This document shows, piece by piece, positions 60,656 through 64,000 of a DNA stretch of 64,000 nucleotides (positions are counted from its first letter, which is position 1; every line of letters starts with the position of its first letter). The DNA lies in assembly GCA_041277045.1 (NCBI GenBank), contig JBGFSY010000001.1, forward strand, positions 310,001 through 374,000. Direction: 5' to 3'. This DNA comes from Reddybacter sp041277045 (GTDB lineage Bacteria > Pseudomonadota > Gammaproteobacteria > Pseudomonadales > Porticoccaceae). Both the position numbers and the translations under genes were made by a program. The notes beneath the pieces are model-generated. The model saw only the letters and a list, made by a program, of their open reading frames with translations, was not told the DNA's origin and made no database searches.

Positions 60656-61621
60656 TCACTTCCACTTTGCATCCTCCATTACGGCCTTTGCAGCACCGGA
60701 AAAGCCTGGAAATATACGCGCCGCATTTACGCCATTGTGCCTAACTACAGCCCATAATTCCGAGGCCAGATCTATAGGAAGAGTATATTTGTACAGTAAG
60801 GGCATTTTTAGCTCATAGCCCGAAAACACCTCTTCTAAGAGTTCATCTAAAGGTCTTCTATCTACTTTCTGTTTTGTGCCTGCAACAAAGGGCGGTCTCC
60901 ATACAGTAAATACCCCGCGTTGTGCTTTAAGATTGGGATTGGTGCTTGCTGGCGCAGTGATAAGGGTCAGCGGAAGCTCTATAGGTTCTTTTGGGCGGGC
61001 CAATCTTTTTTCAAAATCTAACAGCTCGGTATTCAAAACCCATACAGCCAGTTTCTCTCCCTTGTATTTAGAATCCGATGAATATTTCAATGCCCCTGTT
61101 GCTGAAAAATATGCTGCAACCCAAGGGTCTCGAGACCAATCGAGCAAGCGAGTAGGAAGACCGTAATGTTGCGCTTGCCCTGCAAGGGGTAAAAGATCAT
61201 CAGGAGGCCAAAGGCCTCTAGTTTGAACTGTAAAATTAAACAACGCGTCGCTAGTGCCAGGTGTTTGCATTGTTTGACGAATTCTACTGGTGATTTCTGG
61301 CATTGCTAAGCCCTCCCGGTCAGCATGCCGAAAGAAGGAACCCAGTACCTTTGCTTCTGCGCGAGCTTGAATCCATTCTTGTTTTGCAGCTTCCGATGAG
61401 TAGGAAGCTGGCATTTCGGCTGAACCTGACAACTTTATCAGCTCAGGAAACTTTTCTTCTCTTAACGATAATGGAACAAGCTTCCTTTCGTTTTCACCCG
61501 AACCAATCGAGACGCCGCGAAAAACAAACCCGCTATAGTTAAAACCAGGTGTAGGCCCCTCTATTACAAGTGCATTAAGAAAGTCTTTTGCTGAATCAAA
61601 TTCTTTTACGCTGACAACCAT
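60656..61621 (-). CDS. FRG-domain protein
   Basis: 321 aa. The FRG domain (PF08867-like) is identified from its namesake FRG motif in GFVFRGVSIG (about residues 31-40) and the following RKLVPLSLRE, with HYGLPTRLLDWSRDPWVAAYFSA, the second conserved block of the family. The function of FRG proteins is unknown; some occur in defence contexts. It is convergent with the alpha/beta hydrolase gene, and its base composition is lower in G+C than its neighbours, suggesting acquisition. Confidence 0.8.
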   Translation of the reverse strand: MVVSVKEFDSAKDFLNALVIEGPTPGFNYSGFVFRGVSIGSGENERKLVPLSLREEKFPELIKLSGSAEMPASYSSEAAKQEWIQARAEAKVLGSFFRHADREGLAMPEITSRIRQTMQTPGTSDALFNFTVQTRGLWPPDDLLPLAGQAQHYGLPTRLLDWSRDPWVAAYFSATGALKYSSDSKYKGEKLAVWVLNTELLDFEKRLARPKEPIELPLTLITAPASTNPNLKAQRGVFTVWRPPFVAGTKQKVDRRPLDELLEEVFSGYELKMPLLYKYTLPIDLASELWAVVRHNGVNAARIFPGFSGAAKAVMEDAKWK

Positions 61622-61792
61622 TTACTCACCATAAGAAAAACGGGACCAGATCTTTCTGCACTACATATCCTCTGACAGACTTAACCAACAAGCACTTGCC
61701 CTAGATTTCCACAACAATAATCTAAACAAGATTGATAACTACAGAGCGACACCTCATCACGACTACACCTTAACGAGATATCGCTCCATTTA

Positions 61793-62158
61793 TCACATGC
61801 TGATCGCATCCAGCTTATTACCATCCAGATCACGGAAGTAACCCACATAAAGCCCCGGACGACGCTCACCGGGCTCACCTTCACAGGTGCCACCAGCAGC
61901 GATGGCCGCTTTGTAAACCGCATCAACTACTTCAGGTGACTCGGCACCGAGGGCGATCATTACGCCGTTACCCACAGTCGCTGGTTTTCCATCAAAGGGC
62001 TTCATTACCATTAACATGGGGCCGCGGGTGGGGCCAACCCAGGATTTATAGCGTTCTGTTTCGGGGCCGCGCTTGCCGCCGAGGGGGGCGAGTACAGCAT
62101 CGTAAAATACAGCGGCTCGTTCGAGATCATTGGTACCAATGGTTACGTAACTAATCAT
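61793..62158 (-). CDS. VOC/glyoxalase family protein
   Basis: 121-aa vicinal oxygen chelate fold protein. MISYVTIGTNDLERAAVFYDAVLAPLGG begins the first beta-alpha-beta unit; a C-terminal GLYVGYFRDLDGNKLDAI ends with the usual metal-binding Asp-Gly block. Family members are glyoxalases, dioxygenases or fosfomycin enzymes; this cannot be resolved. Start with TTATTCTCCG-type upstream region on the plus strand reading GGAGAAT on the minus strand, a good ribosome site. Confidence 0.88.
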   Translation of the reverse strand: MISYVTIGTNDLERAAVFYDAVLAPLGGKRGPETERYKSWVGPTRGPMLMVMKPFDGKPATVGNGVMIALGAESPEVVDAVYKAAIAAGGTCEGEPGERRPGLYVGYFRDLDGNKLDAISM

Positions 62159-62268
62159 TTTTATTCTCCGTTATTTTTTCACTGTTGTTTTGAATAGATA
62201 ATTACAGACGTTCAACTTTGCTCTTCCAATGTAACAGCCTAAGCCCCATTGTTTAAGACTTAATGTCA

Positions 62269-63072
62269 CTAGCGCTTTACCTGAAATCCCCTTATCAAGG
62301 CTCGTGCCTGTTGCTCAATGTCAGCCCAGTCATTGCGCCGTTGTGAGGCGAACTTCACCTCCGCATAAACATCCCTGCCATGCATAAAGCGTAGCAAGCA
62401 GTGGGCCATTACGCCGCGTTCTAACTGTGGTTCTGTACAAAGTAGCCCGCCAGCACCACCGGTGAACCCGGCTGGCTCATAAGCGCTATAGCCCACTGGC
62501 GAGGCTTCTTGCTGCCACCATTGTTGAGGCCGCCCATCTAAGCCAGCAAGGGTAATACCAATAATATCGGGTGAGGAGGCCGCCAGAAATGCTTCGATAT
62601 TTTCCACACGCATTGCGCTCAAGCCATCGGCGCTGACTTTAAGACGGGCGACTGAGCCACCGCTTTTTTGACAGTCTCGCGCATCGGCAAAATAGGTGCA
62701 GGGGATGCTGAACAGCCAGCCACCAATCACAATCGGCACGGGCTTAATACTAAACGTATGCACCAAACCGAAGCCCACACCGGGATATAACTTATCGGCT
62801 CTGGCATCTTCTTCTGACAGCTCTTCTGGCGGCGGGCTGTTGAACATACGTGCGGCGTAAAACAACTTACGCAACTGGTCGCTTTGCAGACTTTCGCTGC
62901 GCTCAGCCTCTTCTTCTGGCTGAAAACCACAGGTGACTAATACCCATTGCGTACCAGCGGCAAAGACCTCAAAAATCTGCTGGCGATAGTGGAAATAGCC
63001 AGCGCCCATTACTAGCAGCAACAAAAGCACAAAGATCAGCCAACGGAATTTATTTTGTCGATGTTGTTTCAT
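62269..63072 (-). CDS. Hypothetical membrane-anchored protein
   Basis: 267 aa, not recognised. One membrane helix (about residues 10-26) follows a basic N terminus. The remainder is periplasmic with several Cys (for example C48, C130, C139 and C219, C228) and a GGAGGLLC segment. The C-terminal half has a helix ADIEQQARALIRGF. There is no recognisable enzymatic motif. It is divergent from the SCO gene by about 80 bp, so the two might share regulation. Confidence 0.65.
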   Translation of the reverse strand: MKQHRQNKFRWLIFVLLLLLVMGAGYFHYRQQIFEVFAAGTQWVLVTCGFQPEEEAERSESLQSDQLRKLFYAARMFNSPPPEELSEEDARADKLYPGVGFGLVHTFSIKPVPIVIGGWLFSIPCTYFADARDCQKSGGSVARLKVSADGLSAMRVENIEAFLAASSPDIIGITLAGLDGRPQQWWQQEASPVGYSAYEPAGFTGGAGGLLCTEPQLERGVMAHCLLRFMHGRDVYAEVKFASQRRNDWADIEQQARALIRGFQVKR

Positions 63073-63153
63073 CAGCGTATTATCAAGTCCTAATATGTAT
63101 TATTACAACCACAACATTCACACCTAATTATCCAGCGAATATAAAGACTCTCT

Positions 63154-63783
63154 ATGAAAACCCAAACACTCAAACGCGGGCTACTCACCGTCGTATTATC
63201 AGCCGCCATCATCGGTGGTGTTGCCCTCATCGACTATCTCATACAACTGGGTCGCAGCGAAGGCACTGTACCACCGGGTACAGAGGCGCAGATTGGCGGG
63301 ATCTTTTCATTGGTCAATCAATTCAACGAGCCCGTTAATAATGAGAGTTATGCCGACCGCTACAAACTGATTTTCTTTGGCTTTACCAACTGCCCCGATG
63401 TCTGTCCCACAACACTCAGCCGTATGACACAGGCATTGAGCCAATTAGGGCCGCTGAACGATAAGCTCTACCCGCTATTTATCACCGTTGATCCCGAGCG
63501 CGACACCCCGGCTCGGCTTAAAGAATATGCCAAAGCCTTTGATCCACGCATTATTTATTTAACCGGTTCACCCGATGAGATCGCCAAAGTATTAAAAGCC
63601 TGGAAGGCGAGTCGGGCAAAAATAGCGACTGAAAAAGGCGAGGCAACGGAGGAAGATTACTCCATGAGCCATAGTTCAGTGCTCTACCTGATGACCCCGG
63701 ACGACCGATTGCTTGAGTCTTATAACTGGGAAATACGGCCCGATAAAATGGTCGACTCTATTAGCGAGTGGCTCGAACAATAA
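63154..63783 (+). CDS. SCO1/SenC family copper chaperone
   Basis: Membrane-anchored thioredoxin-like protein that delivers copper to the CuA centre of cytochrome oxidase. 209 aa: N-terminal membrane helix (about residues 11-29), then Cu site with C80 and C84 in FTNCPDVCPTT and His 173 in MSHSSV. All three copper ligands of the family are present. A terminator follows directly. It may also serve other copper enzymes. Confidence 0.93.
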   Translation: MKTQTLKRGLLTVVLSAAIIGGVALIDYLIQLGRSEGTVPPGTEAQIGGIFSLVNQFNEPVNNESYADRYKLIFFGFTNCPDVCPTTLSRMTQALSQLGPLNDKLYPLFITVDPERDTPARLKEYAKAFDPRIIYLTGSPDEIAKVLKAWKASRAKIATEKGEATEEDYSMSHSSVLYLMTPDDRLLESYNWEIRPDKMVDSISEWLEQ

Positions 63784-63817
63784 AAAAGGGCGAGCTTCAC
63801 GCCACGCCCTTTTTTTA
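63782..63817. terminator. Bidirectional intrinsic terminator
   Basis: AAAAAAGGGCG and CGCCCTTTTTT arms with a 12-nt loop, A- and T-runs on each side. It ends the SCO gene and the ABC-2 permease gene from the other strand. Confidence 0.9.
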
Positions 63818-63837
63818 TAACAACTACAAATCAAGCA

Positions 63838-64000
63838 TTAAGATGACAGGTTATGTTTGAAACGCCACGCGGCAATGATGTAGAGCACCGCGCCGATAAT
63901 CGCCATATTCAGGGCCGCAGGCCACAACTCGGCCATACCCACACCTTTTAAGAACACACCCATGCAAATATCCATAAAATATTTCACCGGGCTGAGGTAG
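63838..64000 (-). CDS. ABC-2 type transporter permease, C-terminal fragment
   Basis: The minus strand from the window edge reads YLSPVKYFMDICMGVFLKG, then VGMAELWPAALNMAIIGAV and a final helix with AWRFKHNLSS, ending in TAA at 63838. This is the end of a YhhJ/YbhR-like ABC-2 permease (the YFMDIxMGVFLKG block is typical). The rest of the gene lies outside the window. Confidence 0.75.
   Translation of the reverse strand, partial: YLSPVKYFMDICMGVFLKGVGMAELWPAALNMAIIGAVLYIIAAWRFKHNLSS

Overview
The window is a 64-kb stretch of a gammaproteobacterial chromosome. Core gene order is Pseudomonas/Cellvibrio-like: rlmE-ftsH-folP divergent from yhbY, an aminotransferase followed by dksA-gluQ, then pcnB-folK-kinase-panB, plus htpX, sfsA, cysE, dgkA and slyX. 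The many envelope genes (DUF1302/DUF1329, TorF-type porin, alginate-export-like barrel) and the hydrocarbon- and fatty-acid-type enzymes suggest a marine aerobic heterotroph, perhaps of the Cellvibrionales (Halieaceae/Spongiibacteraceae) type. That lineage is an inference. There are no tRNA or rRNA genes, no CRISPR array and no prophage.

Layout. 1-3.7 kb: folP (cut by the window edge), ftsH, rlmE, yhbY. 3.9-11 kb: a four-gene minus-strand cluster, RND exporter > DUF1329 > YCF48-like > DUF1302 barrel, that looks like a hydrophobic-compound trafficking system. 11.3-17.3 kb: the most notable locus, a copper membrane monooxygenase (pMMO/AMO superfamily) operon, C > A > B > uncharacterised membrane-anchored protein > two-domain multicopper oxidase > membrane-anchored cupredoxin. 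The copper ligands of subunits B and C are conserved. Divergent from it at 17.6-21.2 kb are an acyl-CoA-dehydrogenase-like protein, a MoxR ATPase and a CoxE-like VWA protein. 21.3-22.8 kb: a TorF-type porin and a small secreted protein, divergent around a region with two NtrC-like boxes and two sigma-54-like promoters. 22.8-34.2 kb: YgiQ radical SAM protein, an outer-membrane barrel, PhyH-type dioxygenase, FetB-like permease, a fused 2-oxoacid:ferredoxin oxidoreductase, dgkA, cysE. 34.3-43.9 kb: M15 peptidase, Na/Pi transporter, MscS channel, HEAT-REC protein, slyX, LEA lipoprotein, CDF exporter, htpX, Rieske protein, NTF2-like protein.

43.9-51.4 kb holds sfsA, an aminotransferase, dksA, gluQ, pcnB, folK, a deoxynucleoside kinase and panB. 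Between gluQ and pcnB, where Pseudomonas carries cbrAB-crcZ, there are instead two tandem, homologous small-RNA-like units. Each has a promoter, an A-rich AAN-repeat leader, a conserved core, and a terminator with compensatory base changes. A MITE-like 196-bp element follows panB. 51.6-55.5 kb is a sulfane-sulfur detoxification island: ArsR regulator with two Cys, a 34-aa small ORF, rhodanese, DUF4395-rhodanese fusion, persulfide dioxygenase, two half-size YeeE/YedE transporters. 55.7-64 kb holds a periplasmic cyclase-family protein, a TPR protein, an ACAD-like flavoprotein with an alpha/beta hydrolase, an FRG-domain protein, a VOC protein, a membrane-anchored hypothetical protein, a SCO copper chaperone, and the 3' end of an ABC-2 permease.

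How they may work together: the copper monooxygenase would hydroxylate a small hydrophobic substrate in the membrane. The multicopper oxidase, cupredoxin and linked membrane protein could deal with copper loading or redox, and the neighbouring RND/DUF1302/DUF1329 cluster could move hydrophobic substrate or product across the envelope. No hydroxylamine oxidoreductase or methanol dehydrogenase is present in the window, so neither ammonia nor methane growth is indicated; a short-chain alkane or alkene is the more likely substrate. This is inference from context only.
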